Shown: in pieces, positions 1 through 8,551 of the stretch
Numbering within the stretch: the first letter of the stretch is position 1
Layout: every line of letters starts with the position of its first letter
From: Streptomyces sp. CG4
GTDB lineage: Bacteria; Actinomycetota; Actinomycetes; Streptomycetales; Streptomycetaceae
DNA length: 64,000 nt
Assembly: GCF_041080655.1 (NCBI RefSeq)
Contig: NZ_CP163525.1
Coordinates: forward strand, 372,001-436,000
Direction: 5' to 3'
The notes under the pieces: generated by a model
Database searches by the model: none
What the model was told of the DNA's origin: nothing
Seen by the model: the letters and a program-made list of their open reading frames with translations, nothing else
Translations under genes and position numbers: made by a program

Positions 1-931
1 CGACGTCGGCCCTGGCCAGGGTGAGCAACTGGGAGATCAGCTCTTCAAGCCGCCCCGTCTGCCGGACCGCGCGCGTGGCGATGTCCGGCCACGGCGCGCG
101 GGCGGGATGGGCCAGCCCCACCTCCAGGCCGGTGCGGATCGCGGTCAGGGGGCTACGGAGCTCGTGGCTGGCGTCGGCGACGAAGCGGCGCTGGCGTGCG
201 GCGGAGTCGTCGAGCCGGGTGAGCATGTGGTTCATGGTGCGGGCCAGGTGGCCGATCTCGTCGTCGGTGCCTGGCTCCGGGACGCGCTGGGACAGGTCCG
301 CGGCGGTGATGGCGGTGACGGTGCGCCGGATCTGCTCCACGGGCCGCAGCGCACGGCCGACGACCCACCACACGGTGCCGCAGGCCAGCAGGAGCGTGGC
401 CGGCACCCCGATGACGAGGAGCCGGGCGAAAGTCTCGTCAACCTGGTCGCGTTGGTTGGTCGAGGTCACGGTGACGACGGTGACCGGTCGGCCGCCGACC
501 GTGGTGCGCTCGCCGACGACGGAGACCTCGGCGGGGAGGATGTCGTCGGCGGCCTTCTGCCGGACCGGGGCGGTGGAGCCGGGCGGGAGCGAGAACACCG
601 CGGATCGGCCGTCGAGGTCGCGGGTGGCGGCGAGGACGGTGCCGTCCGGCGCAAGGACCTGCGCCTGGGCCTGAGCGTCGAGCACCGACGGCGGCAGGGG
701 CCGAGGGAAGATCGGGCCGGTCGCGGACTGCTCGATCTGGACGGCGTAGGTCCGCAGTTGGTCGGCGATGGTCCGCTTGGCCTGGTCGACCTGGAGCAGA
801 TACATCACGACCAGCCCGAGCATGACGGCGGCGGTCAGCGCGATTCCCGCCAGGAACGTGACCCGGGTCCGCACGCTGCGGGGGCGAGCCGTTCGAGCCA
901 GGCGGTACCAGCCGCGCGGGTGCTCGGTCAT
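1..931 (-). CDS. Sensor histidine kinase (OmpR-partner type), C-terminus off the left edge
   Basis: Membrane sensor kinase that would phosphorylate the response regulator encoded just upstream. The frame opens with ATG at 931 and stays open to base 1, so the catalytic ATPase domain lies outside the window. Visible order: a short cytoplasmic N-terminus, a first membrane segment (about residues 22-45), an extracytoplasmic sensor region of about 120 residues, a second membrane segment, a HAMP linker (RALRPVEQIRRT), and the dimerisation/phosphoacceptor motif DASHELRSPLTAIR with the conserved His. Its ATG overlaps the TGA of the regulator gene in an ATGA, so the two are translationally coupled. 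The signal sensed is unknown. The co-transcribed MMPL transporter suggests envelope or drug stress, which is inference. Confidence 0.92.
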   Translation of the reverse strand, partial: MTEHPRGWYRLARTARPRSVRTRVTFLAGIALTAAVMLGLVVMYLLQVDQAKRTIADQLRTYAVQIEQSATGPIFPRPLPPSVLDAQAQAQVLAPDGTVLAATRDLDGRSAVFSLPPGSTAPVRQKAADDILPAEVSVVGERTTVGGRPVTVVTVTSTNQRDQVDETFARLLVIGVPATLLLACGTVWWVVGRALRPVEQIRRTVTAITAADLSQRVPEPGTDDEIGHLARTMNHMLTRLDDSAARQRRFVADASHELRSPLTAIRTGLEVGLAHPARAPWPDIATRAVRQTGRLEELISQLLTLARADV

Positions 932-1605
932 GACTCCTCGCTCCTGATGACGTATCCCTTGCTGCGGACGGTCTCGATGACCGCAGGTGCCTCCAGCGTC
1001 TCGATCTTGCGGCGCAACCGGTGCACCACGACCTCGACGACCGCGGGATCGCCGTCGCGGGAGGCGTCCCAACAGTGTTCCACCAGTTCGGACTTGGAGA
1101 CGACGGTGCCTTTGTGCCGGAGCAGGTACTCCAGCACGGCGGCTTCCCGACCGGTCACATCCAGGGGTGCGCCGTCGCGGGTGACGGTGCGCGCGGCGGG
1201 GTCGAGCGCCAGGCCGGCGGCGGTGAGTACCGCCGGCCTGGCACCGAGGGTCCGTCGGGTCAGCGCGCGCAGGTGCGCCAGCAGGACCGGGTAGGAGAAC
1301 GGCTTGGACAGGTAGTCGTCCGCGCCGGAGTCCAGTCCCTCGGCGTGGTCGAGGTCGTCCGTCATGGCGGTCAGCATCAGGATCGGCGTCCAGCGCTCCC
1401 GCTCGCGCAGGCTATGGGCTACTTGGTAGCCGTCCAGGCCCGGCAGCATCACGTCCAGGACGATGACGTCGTAGGCGTTCTCCGTCGCCATCCACAGTCC
1501 GTCGGTCCCGTTGTCCGCCGTGTCCACGATGTAGCCCTCGGCCGTCAGGCCCCAGACCAGGGCCTGGGCGACGTCCGGCTCGTCCTCGACCACGAGTACC
1601 CGCAT
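928..1605 (-). CDS. Response regulator, OmpR/PhoB family
   Basis: A 225-residue DNA-binding response regulator. The receiver domain (about 1-115) has the acidic pair E7/D8, the phospho-acceptor Asp51 in VIVLDVMLPG and the conserved Lys in YLSKPF. The C-terminal winged helix (about 130-222) carries the typical LTGREAAVLEYLL and VVHRLRRKIE segments. Length is normal for the family. The gene starts 3 bases after the stop of the MMPL transporter gene and overlaps the kinase gene by 4 bases. Transporter, regulator and kinase therefore form one operon, and the regulator probably controls the transporter. No operator was identified. Confidence 0.95.
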   Translation of the reverse strand: MRVLVVEDEPDVAQALVWGLTAEGYIVDTADNGTDGLWMATENAYDVIVLDVMLPGLDGYQVAHSLRERERWTPILMLTAMTDDLDHAEGLDSGADDYLSKPFSYPVLLAHLRALTRRTLGARPAVLTAAGLALDPAARTVTRDGAPLDVTGREAAVLEYLLRHKGTVVSKSELVEHCWDASRDGDPAVVEVVVHRLRRKIETLEAPAVIETVRSKGYVIRSEES

Positions 1606-1608
1606 GGG

Positions 1609-3774
1609 CTAAGCATCCCCGACGCGCAGCGGAACGGACGTCTCGCCCTCGACTACGACGGCGGGCTCCTTCGCCGGCAGCCGCAGCAGCCGCGCGGCCC
1701 GGTCCGGCAGCCACCAGTTCCACTCCCCGAGCAGTGAGACCAGCGCGGGCAGCAGCAGCATCCGGACCACGACCGCGTCCAGCAGCACCCCGAACGCCAG
1801 GCCCATGGCGATCTCCCGCACGGTGACGTCGTTGGCGGTGGCCAGCGAGGCGAGCGCGAAGAACAGGATGAGCGCGGCCGAGGTCACCAGGCGGCCGGTG
1901 CGGGACACGCCCTCGATGACGCCCTCCCGGGTGGACCGGGTGCGCTCGTACCCCTCGCGGACCCTGGCCAGGATGAACACCTCGTAGTCCATGGACACCC
2001 CGAACAGGAAGCCGAAGATCAGCACGGGGGCGAGGGCGTCGATCGCGCCGTAGGTGGACGCGCCCCACAGCGCCTTCATACCGACGCCTTGCTGAAAGAC
2101 GATGACCAGCAGCCCGTAGGAGGCCGCCACCGACAGCATGTTGAGCAGCACGGCCTTGGCGGGCAGCAGGATCGACCGCATCCCGCGCGCCAACAGCAGG
2201 AAGGTGACCACCGCGACCACCGCGAACAGCAGCGGGAACGAGCCGTAGGTGGCGCTGGTCTCGTCGATCTTCTGCGCTCCCTCGCCGCCGGCCAGCACAC
2301 CAGGCGGGACGCTGCGGCGGATGTCGTCCAGCGAGGTGCCGCCGTTCGCGCTGCCGACCTCGTGCCGCGGGATGGCGATGACCATCGCGCTGCTCCCGGC
2401 GGGCCAGCCGGGCCCCGCCGGGGCGACCGCGCCACGAAGGCTGGAGACGGTATCCAGAGCCGCCACGACGGTCCCCGCGTCGGCGGCCTTCGGCACGTAC
2501 AGCGGCACGGCCGTCAGCGTCCCGGAGGGGAATCCGTCGGCTTCCAGGGTGTGCAGCCCATCGGTGTAGGCGCCGGCGGTGGCCAGCGCGTGGCTGCTCG
2601 GCGTGCTGATGCTGATCGTCGCGGCGGTGGCGGTCAGCGCCGCCAGGATGCCCAGGCCGGCGACGGCCGAGGCCACCCGGTGGCGGATCACGAACGTCGA
2701 CCAGCCGGTCCAGAACCGGCTGACCGGCCGCCGCCGCGACACCCGCCGCGGCCAGTCCACCCGCGGCCCGATCCCGGACAGCACCGCGGGCAGCAGCGTC
2801 AGCGCGACCAGGGTCGCGGTGGAGGGGATGAACAGGCCGGCCACGCCGATGCCGCGGACCATCGAGTTGGGGATGACGATCAGCGCGAACAAGCCGAGCG
2901 AGGCCACCATCCCGCTGAACCAGACACTGTGTCCGGCTCGCCGCACGGCCGCCCGCACCGCTTCGTCATTGCTCTTGCCGGCCGCGCGCTCCTCGCGCCA
3001 GCGGGTGACGACCAGCAGCGAGTAGTCGATCGACAGGCCCAGGCCCAGCAGCGCCACGATGTACTGCACCGCCGGGTGGATCGGCGAGGACGAAGGCATC
3101 AGGTACGTGAGGCCGTAGACGAACAGCTGCATCGTCAGCACCGAGATCAGGGCCATGATCAGCGGCAGGAGCGCCAGCAGCGACCCGAACACCCAGGCCA
3201 GGACCACCAAGGCGCCAATCGCCCCGATGATCAGCTCACTGGTGACGCTGGAGTTGCCGCTGCCGGTGGTGTTGCCGGCCTCGAGGGCCCGCAGGCTGGT
3301 GCCGTGCACTGCCAGGTCCGGCGCCGCCGCCTTCGCGGCCTGCGTCAGGACGTCGACCTGCTCGGTAGCTATGTCGTCACCCGGTTTCGGCGGGTAGGCC
3401 AGGACGACCGTGCTCGTACCGCCGGTCCCGACCAGCGTCCGGCTGCCGGTCGAGGCGTAGGAGACCACCCGCAGGCTGGGCGCCGCCTTGGCGATCCCCG
3501 CGTCCACCGCCCTCAGTTCCGTCGCGGCCTGCGGCGAGGTCACGGTCTGGCCTGCCGGCAGGTCCAGGATCACGACACCGGGGTCCTGGGTCACCCCGCC
3601 GAAGCCCTGGGCGATCGCCACGTCGGCGGTGTAGCCCGGGCCGCTGACATGCGTGCCCGGCTGCAACCGGCTCGACAGCGACGGGGCCAGCACCACCCCG
3701 GCGACCGTGATCACCAGCCAGCCCAGGCCCACCAGCAGCCGATGGCGGATCACCCACCCGCTCAGCTTCTCCAT
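1609..3774 (-). CDS. MMPL-family (RND superfamily) membrane transporter
   Basis: Integral membrane transporter of 721 residues, with the two-fold repeat of the MMPL family: a first membrane segment, a large extracytoplasmic loop, five more segments, then the same again. The paired Asp-containing segments that carry the proton relay are visible as GLSIDYSLLVVTRWREE and GVSMDYEVFILARVREG. Family members export lipids, polyketide lipids or drugs using the proton gradient; the substrate here is unknown. I chose the ATG at 3774 because GGGAGG lies a few bases upstream. An in-frame start 48 bases earlier lacks such a site and would add a low-quality MRQAVAAAAAVHREGN leader. It is the first gene of the operon with the two-component system that follows. 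Confidence 0.92.
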   Translation of the reverse strand: MEKLSGWVIRHRLLVGLGWLVITVAGVVLAPSLSSRLQPGTHVSGPGYTADVAIAQGFGGVTQDPGVVILDLPAGQTVTSPQAATELRAVDAGIAKAAPSLRVVSYASTGSRTLVGTGGTSTVVLAYPPKPGDDIATEQVDVLTQAAKAAAPDLAVHGTSLRALEAGNTTGSGNSSVTSELIIGAIGALVVLAWVFGSLLALLPLIMALISVLTMQLFVYGLTYLMPSSSPIHPAVQYIVALLGLGLSIDYSLLVVTRWREERAAGKSNDEAVRAAVRRAGHSVWFSGMVASLGLFALIVIPNSMVRGIGVAGLFIPSTATLVALTLLPAVLSGIGPRVDWPRRVSRRRPVSRFWTGWSTFVIRHRVASAVAGLGILAALTATAATISISTPSSHALATAGAYTDGLHTLEADGFPSGTLTAVPLYVPKAADAGTVVAALDTVSSLRGAVAPAGPGWPAGSSAMVIAIPRHEVGSANGGTSLDDIRRSVPPGVLAGGEGAQKIDETSATYGSFPLLFAVVAVVTFLLLARGMRSILLPAKAVLLNMLSVAASYGLLVIVFQQGVGMKALWGASTYGAIDALAPVLIFGFLFGVSMDYEVFILARVREGYERTRSTREGVIEGVSRTGRLVTSAALILFFALASLATANDVTVREIAMGLAFGVLLDAVVVRMLLLPALVSLLGEWNWWLPDRAARLLRLPAKEPAVVVEGETSVPLRVGDA

Positions 3775-4097
3775 GTTTCCCTCCCGGTGAACGGCAGCAG
3801 CGGCGGCCACTGCCTGTCTCACTCGGCAAGGTAGGGAGAGCTTCCTTACGAGACGCTTTCAGAGCCCCCGGTTCGCCCGTTCAACCCCGCGTCAAGCTTG
3901 GCAGAAGGGTCGCGTGGAGCGGGGTGGCGGGCCGCCGCTCGATGGCCTGGATGTGCCCGACCTTGTCCCTGTAGAGCCCGACAGCGGTCCTCGCGTGGCC
4001 AGGTTCGGAGTCGTGACGGGCGCTGCACCGAACTCTCCGCTCGGCGCAGTGGCGTCCATCGGCGGCGAGCTCGCTGCCACCGGTCCGGCCATCCCGG
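3775..4097. other. Intergenic stretch upstream of the MMPL operon
   Basis: About 320 bases between the MMPL start and the decayed hydrolase. It should hold the promoter of the MMPL/two-component operon. I see no convincing gene here: short frames on both strands lack a ribosome site and family resemblance. No clear palindrome was found. Confidence 0.5.
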
Positions 4098-4737
4098 TCA
4101 CCGGACAGCCCCGGTGACCGTGGTGGCCAGGAAGTCGGCCACACGCCGCAGTGCGGCCTCCCCCTCGTCCAGCATCCCGGCGAACGCGTCGAACAGGTGC
4201 GCCACGCCGGGGGTGACCTCCAGGGTGACGGGTACGTCGTCGGCTGCGACACGGGCCGCGAGTCGGACCGCGTCGTCGAGCAGCAGTTCGTGCGACCCGG
4301 CCTGGATCAGCAGCGGGGGGAGGCCCCGCAGGTCTGCGAAGACCGGGCTGACCAGGGGATCCGATGGATCCGCCGCAGCGGCGTAGTCCTTCGCGCGGAC
4401 CGCGATCGCCTCCGGGGTGAAGGACGGGCCGACCGCCTGCTTGCCGGTCATGCTCGCGCCGGAGAGGGTCAGGTCCGCGTAGGGGGAGAACAGCACCCCG
4501 GCGGCGGGCATCGGCAGGCCCTGGTCGCGTGCGGCGACCAGCAGCGCCGCTGCCAGGCCCGCGCCGGCGGACTCGCCGCCACGGCGCCGGTCGCCCAGAA
4601 GCCGGTGGTCCGGGAGAAGCGGTCCGGGAGAAGCCGCCGCTGGCCGCGTCGAGCAGGGCGCGGTAGGCGGCCGGCGCGTCATCAAGCGCAGCGGGATAGG
4701 GGTGCTAGAGGGCGAGCCGGTAGGCGACCGAGATGAC
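4098..4737 (-). pseudogene. Alpha/beta hydrolase (hormone-sensitive-lipase type), decayed remnant
   Basis: Remnant of an esterase of the HSL/alpha-beta-hydrolase-3 family. The reading frame ending at 4098 carries the nucleophile elbow GGESAGAGLAAALL, the block FADLRGLPPLLIQAG that precedes the catalytic acid, and the catalytic His in GVAHLFDAF. Upstream, in another frame, are RVISVAYRLAL and HPYPAALDD, separated by a TAG where the family normally has a Glu codon (APEHPYPAALDD). A perfect 14-bp tandem duplication lies between this block and the elbow, and the frame changes there. The oxyanion HGGG region and the N-terminus are missing. The gene therefore has at least one nonsense codon, one frame change and a 5' truncation. 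Its lost end abuts a decayed LysR gene of opposite strand. Confidence 0.82.
4607..4634. repeat. Perfect 14-bp tandem duplication inside the hydrolase remnant
   Basis: GGTCCGGGAGAAGC occurs twice back to back (4607-4620 and 4621-4634). Fourteen bases is not a multiple of three, so the duplication shifts the hydrolase frame. Removing one copy does not by itself restore the frame to the downstream elbow, so a second indel must be close by. Confidence 0.9.
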
Positions 4738-4748
4738 GCGCATGCCCG

Positions 4749-5433
4749 TGCGCCGAGCGCATCCGGGCCGAGCTGCAGCAGGCGCTGCCCCGCCAGGAGC
4801 ACGTCTTCTCCGGCGAGGCTTTCGACCCCGCCACCGCCGCCCACGCGTTCCGGCTCGCCGGAACCGACTGCACCGTCTCCGTGCTCAGCGGCGCGCTGCT
4901 GGCGCGGGTCTTCGAGCAGTCGCCCGGCTCCACCGTGCTCTTCTCGCGCTGGCACCACGTGGTCTTCGCCGACGCCGGGCACGGCCTGGTGGACCTGCTC
5001 GTCCACGGCGGCACACCGCCGCCGCTGCGCACGCGGGTGCTCTTCGAGGAGGGGTACTCGTGCCTGATGTCGAGCCACCACCCCCTCGCCCAGCGGCCCG
5101 CGCTGTCGCTTGGGGATTACCTGGGCTGCGCCCACGTGGTCGTCGATGTCACCGACGGCCGGCAGGGCCACGTCGACCAGCGCCTCGCCTCCCTCGGCAG
5201 CCCGAGGCGGGCCGCGGTGACCGTTCCGTACCACGCGGCCGCCGCCGCGGCGGTCCCGGGCACCGCACTGGTGGCGACCCTGCCGAGCGACTTCGCCGTC
5301 CGCCACGCGGTCCCGGGCACCACCACCGTCATCCCGGCCCCGCTACGCGATGTGCTGGCACCCCCGCCTGGACGACGACGCGGCACACCGCTGGCTCCGC
5401 GACACCATCGTCGCGACGCTGGGCGCCGCGTGA
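4749..5433 (+). pseudogene. LysR-family regulator, effector domain only, frameshifted
   Basis: Remnant of a LysR-type regulator. The frame from 4749 reads through the effector-binding domain with recognisable pieces such as CAERIRAELQQALP, SSHHPLAQRPALSLGDYL and VATLPSDFAVRHAVPG. The helix-turn-helix N-terminus is absent. Near 5341-5346 the frame shifts: the sequence leaves the original frame after VIPAPLR and continues in the next one as YAMCWHPRLDDDAAHRWLRD, ending in TGA at 5431-5433. This is the usual C-terminal block of the NodD/NahR-like subgroup. The truncated 5' end meets the truncated 5' end of the minus-strand hydrolase remnant, so a deletion probably removed the middle of a divergent gene pair. 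An intact LysR gene lies just downstream on the other strand. Confidence 0.82.
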
Positions 5434-5440
5434 CGCAGGC

Positions 5441-6361
5441 TCAGACCTCGGCCTCATCGCAGCGCTGGGCGCCGCCGAGGATACTCACGGCATGGGCGCG
5501 GAAGGCCGCCACCAGGTGGTTGCGTTCGTGGGCGCGGGTGACCAGCACGACGTGGCTGGGTTCGACGCCGTCGAGCGCGACGGCGGAGAGGTCAGGGCGC
5601 AGGGTGTGGCTGGGGACGGAGATAGTGACGGCCTGGCCGCCGGCGACGAGTTCGAACTGGTCGGCGGCGGTCTCGATCAGCGGCCCGTCGGGGGCCGGGC
5701 GGCCGTCGGGGCGGGGGTCGATCCGCCAGAAGGCGCTGGCCAGCGGGTGGGCTCCGCGTACCTTGGGCAGCGGCTCGTCGGCGATGTCGGCCAGGGTGAC
5801 CGAGCTGCGGCCGGCCAGCCGGTGGTCCAACGGGACCAACAATACCCGGGGCTCGTCGTAGAGGGCGGTCACGTCAAGGCCGTCGGTGGGAAACGGCAGG
5901 CGGGCGGCGACGGCGTCGACTTGGTGGTCCAGCAGCGCGCGGCGCGGTTCGTCGGGCGTCAGTTGCTTGGTCCGCACCTCGGCGTCGGGGTGGCGGCGGC
6001 GCAGTTCGCGGACGGCGGGGGTGACGATGATGCCGGGCGTGTGGCCGATGGTGATGCGGGCGGGCCGGGTAGCGGACCGGGCGGCGGCCGCGGCGCGTTC
6101 GGCGGCGCGCAGCAGCTCCGTGGCCATGGGGAGGAAGGCCTCTCCGGCCTCGGTGAGGTGGTTGCCCTGCGGTGTGCGCTCGAAGAGGCTTACGCCAAGT
6201 CGTTGTTCGAGGCGGCGGATCTGACGGCTCAGTGACGGCTGGGTGGTGTGAAGGGCCTCGGCGGCCCGGCCGAAGTGCCGGTACTCGGCCACGACCGTGA
6301 AGCACCATGCCAGGTGCAGATCGAGGACCGGGGCGGAGGGTATCGGGGCGTCGGGCACCAC
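5441..6361 (-). CDS. LysR-family transcriptional regulator
   Basis: Intact LysR regulator of about 306 residues. The N-terminal winged helix-turn-helix is clear: FTVVAEYRHFGRAAEALHTT followed by QPSLSRQIRRLEQRLGVSLF. The effector-binding domain follows (ARITIGHTPG onward, with a PLDHRLAGRSSVTLADIADE block). Start choice is uncertain. I used GTG at 6361, which puts about 14 residues before the first helix; another GTG at 6409 would add 16 residues. It is divergent from the epimerase gene at 6573, and the region between them holds a strong palindrome with a LysR-type T-N11-A box. Autoregulation and control of the epimerase/hydrolase pair are therefore likely. Confidence 0.9.
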   Translation of the reverse strand: MVPDAPIPSAPVLDLHLAWCFTVVAEYRHFGRAAEALHTTQPSLSRQIRRLEQRLGVSLFERTPQGNHLTEAGEAFLPMATELLRAAERAAAAARSATRPARITIGHTPGIIVTPAVRELRRRHPDAEVRTKQLTPDEPRRALLDHQVDAVAARLPFPTDGLDVTALYDEPRVLLVPLDHRLAGRSSVTLADIADEPLPKVRGAHPLASAFWRIDPRPDGRPAPDGPLIETAADQFELVAGGQAVTISVPSHTLRPDLSAVALDGVEPSHVVLVTRAHERNHLVAAFRAHAVSILGGAQRCDEAEV

Positions 6362-6431
6362 CTCAGCGTAGCCCCGGCACCCCTCGCCCACACAGCCTTC
6401 CGGGAGCACGAAGGCTACCCGGAGCAGGCCC

Positions 6432-6448
6432 GATACGCGCGGCGTATC
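6432..6448. promoter_or_regulatory. LysR-type operator palindrome
   Basis: GATACGC-GCG-GCGTATC is a perfect inverted repeat with 7-bp arms. It contains ATAC-N7-GTAT, a typical T-N11-A LysR box, and is flanked by a further GCAGGC/GCCTGC pair (6424-6429 and 6449-6454). It lies between the divergent LysR and epimerase genes, about 70 bp from one start and 125 bp from the other. This fits a shared regulatory site. Confidence 0.75.
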
Positions 6449-6572
6449 GCCTGCTGCAGAACATTCATTGGACCCGCCCGTGCGGGCGCACGCACAGTGG
6501 ACTCACCGGCCGGCGAGCGGCACCAGCGCCCCAGGACCGGCTCTCATCCACCTGCCAAGGAGTGCATCAGTC

Positions 6573-7445
6573 ATGCGCGTTTTCGTCACCGGCGCGTCCG
6601 GTTTCATCGGTTCCGCCGTCGTCGCCGAGCTCACCGGTGCCGGGCACCAGGTGTTCGGGCTCGCCCGCTCCGACGCCTCCGCGTCCGCCCTGACCACCAG
6701 CGCGGGGGTCGAGTCCGTCCGCGGCACGATCGAGGACCTCGACGTCCTGCGCCGCGCCGCGGCCGAGTGCGACGGTGTCATCCACCTCGCGTTCCACCAC
6801 GACCTGACCCAGCACGAGGAGGCGGCCCGCGCCGAGCTGGCCGCTATCGAGGCCTTCGGCGACGCCCTCACCGGCACGGACCGGCCGCTGGTCATCGCCT
6901 CCGGCGGGCCGGTCGGGACCGAGCGGGACACCCCGCCCGCCTCCGGCAGCCCCCGCATCGCCGGCGCCCGTGCCGCGCTCGCGCTCGCCGAGCGCGGCGT
7001 GCGCTCGTCCGTCGTGCGCCTCGCCCCCACCGTCCACGACGCGAACACCTGCGGCATGGTGCAGCGGCTGATCGGCACCGCCCGCGAGAAGGGCTTCTCC
7101 GGCTACCTCGGCGACGGAGCCAACCGCTGGCCCTCGGTCCACCGGCTCGACGCCGCACGCCTGTTCCGCCTCGCGCTGGAGAACGCGCCGGCGGGATCGG
7201 TCCTGCACGGCGTCGGCGAGGAGGGCGTCACGATCCGGGCGATCGCCGAGGCCATCGGGCGCCGCCTGGACCTCCCGGTCAAGGCAGTCCCCGCCGAGGA
7301 CGCCGCCGCCCACTTCGGCTTCCTGGCCCGCATCCTCGGCAACGACATGCCCGCCTCCAACACCCTGACCCGGGAGCTGCTGGGCTGGCAGCCCATCCAC
7401 CCGGGGCTCTTGGAGGACCTTGAGCTGGGCCTCTACTTCGACTGA
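6573..7445 (+). CDS. NAD(P)-dependent epimerase/SDR-family oxidoreductase
   Basis: A 290-residue extended-type SDR with an N-terminal Rossmann fold. The dinucleotide motif is GASGFIGSAVVAEL, right after the initiator in MRVFVT. The sequence LARSDASASAL follows, where the second strand would select the cofactor. The classical YxxxK pair is not obvious: the segment after VIASGGPVG reads SPRIAGARAALALAERG. It is therefore closer to the atypical NAD-epimerase-like group, often annotated as 3-beta-hydroxysteroid dehydrogenase-like. The start at 6573 has AAGGAG about 10 bases upstream. A longer frame reaches back to 6468 but lacks a ribosome site. It is followed after 63 bp by an alpha/beta hydrolase, probably in the same transcript, and is probably controlled by the divergent LysR protein. 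Substrate unknown. Confidence 0.88.
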   Translation: MRVFVTGASGFIGSAVVAELTGAGHQVFGLARSDASASALTTSAGVESVRGTIEDLDVLRRAAAECDGVIHLAFHHDLTQHEEAARAELAAIEAFGDALTGTDRPLVIASGGPVGTERDTPPASGSPRIAGARAALALAERGVRSSVVRLAPTVHDANTCGMVQRLIGTAREKGFSGYLGDGANRWPSVHRLDAARLFRLALENAPAGSVLHGVGEEGVTIRAIAEAIGRRLDLPVKAVPAEDAAAHFGFLARILGNDMPASNTLTRELLGWQPIHPGLLEDLELGLYFD

Positions 7446-7508
7446 GGGTCCGGCCGGACACCCGGCGCAGGCCACCCGACACACGCCCCACGGAGAGGAA
7501 CCAGACCC

Positions 7509-8501
7509 ATGCCGCACTACGGCCCCGACAACCCTGACGCCACCTACGTCCCGCACGCCTACCTTCAGGCGAGGTTCGACACCGGCGAGATCATGCTGAA
7601 CCACGCCACGACCGGCTCGACGGACAAGCCGGCGCTGGTGCTCATCCCGCCACAGGCGACCTCCTGGTGGAGCTACGAGGCGGCGATGAAGCTCCTCGCC
7701 GACGACTTCGAGGTCTTCGCCGTGGACCCGCGCGGCCAAGGGCGCTCCACCTGGACCCCCGGCCGCTACACGGTCGACAACATGGGCAACGACCTGACCC
7801 GGTTCCTCATCGGACACGTCCGCCGCCCGGCCATCGTCGCAGGAAACTCCTCCGGCGGACTGATCGCCGCATGGCTCGCCGCGTACGCGCCACCCGGTAC
7901 CGTCCGCGGCGCCTACCTGGAGGACGCGCCGCTGTTCTCCGCGGAGATCAGGCCGCCTTACGGCCAGGGCACCAGCCAGGTCGTCGGCCCGATGCACCGG
8001 CTCATCAGCACCTACCTGGGCGACCAGTGGTCGGTCGGCGACTGGCACGGATTCCTCGCGGCGCTCCCGCGCGAGCTGCCGCCCGCGCTGCTCCGCGGCC
8101 TGGCGGAGATGTCCGGCCACTCAGGCGACGGCTCGGGCGAGCGGTCGGGCGGCTACTTCGGCGGTGACGAGCCGCCGCAGAGCATGAGGGAGTACGACCC
8201 GGAGTGGGCCCGCGCCTTCTGGACCGGTTCGGCCACCGCCTCCAACGACCACGCCCGCATGCTCGCCGCGATGAAGGTCCCGGTCCTGTTCGCCCACCAC
8301 TACCGCAAGGTGGACGAGGAGACCGGAACCCTCCTGGGAGCCGTCTCCGACCTCCAGGCCGCCCAGGTGTGCCGGATCGTCACCCAGGCCGGGCAGCGAT
8401 GCGACTACCGCTCCTTCCCCGACGCCGCCCACGCCATGCACGCGAGCGATCCGCAGCTGTACGTCAAGACCCTGCGGGACTGGGCGTCGACGCTCGACTG
8501 A
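7509..8501 (+). CDS. Alpha/beta hydrolase
   Basis: A 330-residue alpha/beta hydrolase. The HGG-type oxyanion region is replaced by VLIPPQATSWWSY. The strand-turn block VDPRGQGRSTW, the nucleophile elbow AGNSSGG and the C-terminal catalytic His region DAAHAMHASDP are all present. The start has GGAGAGGAA about 10 bases upstream. There is no signal peptide, so the protein is probably cytoplasmic. It follows the epimerase gene on the same strand, so both may act on one small molecule, but the substrate cannot be read from sequence. It converges with another hydrolase gene across a GC-rich hairpin. Confidence 0.88.
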   Translation: MPHYGPDNPDATYVPHAYLQARFDTGEIMLNHATTGSTDKPALVLIPPQATSWWSYEAAMKLLADDFEVFAVDPRGQGRSTWTPGRYTVDNMGNDLTRFLIGHVRRPAIVAGNSSGGLIAAWLAAYAPPGTVRGAYLEDAPLFSAEIRPPYGQGTSQVVGPMHRLISTYLGDQWSVGDWHGFLAALPRELPPALLRGLAEMSGHSGDGSGERSGGYFGGDEPPQSMREYDPEWARAFWTGSATASNDHARMLAAMKVPVLFAHHYRKVDEETGTLLGAVSDLQAAQVCRIVTQAGQRCDYRSFPDAAHAMHASDPQLYVKTLRDWASTLD

Positions 8502-8514
8502 CCGGCGGGTGGAG

Positions 8515-8549
8515 CGGCCCCGCCTCGAGGGCCGGCTCGGCCGGGGCCG
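8515..8549. terminator. Hairpin between convergent hydrolase genes
   Basis: CGGCCCCG (8515-8522) pairs perfectly with CGGGGCCG (8542-8549), with further pairing possible inside the loop. It lies in the 50-bp gap between two convergent stops, without a T tract, as is common in actinomycetes. It is a likely bidirectional terminator. Confidence 0.6.
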
Positions 8550-8551
8550 AC

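Noticed and set aside
107..1737. Plus-strand open frames over the two-component genes
   Set aside because: Low-complexity translations opposite a clear histidine kinase and response regulator.
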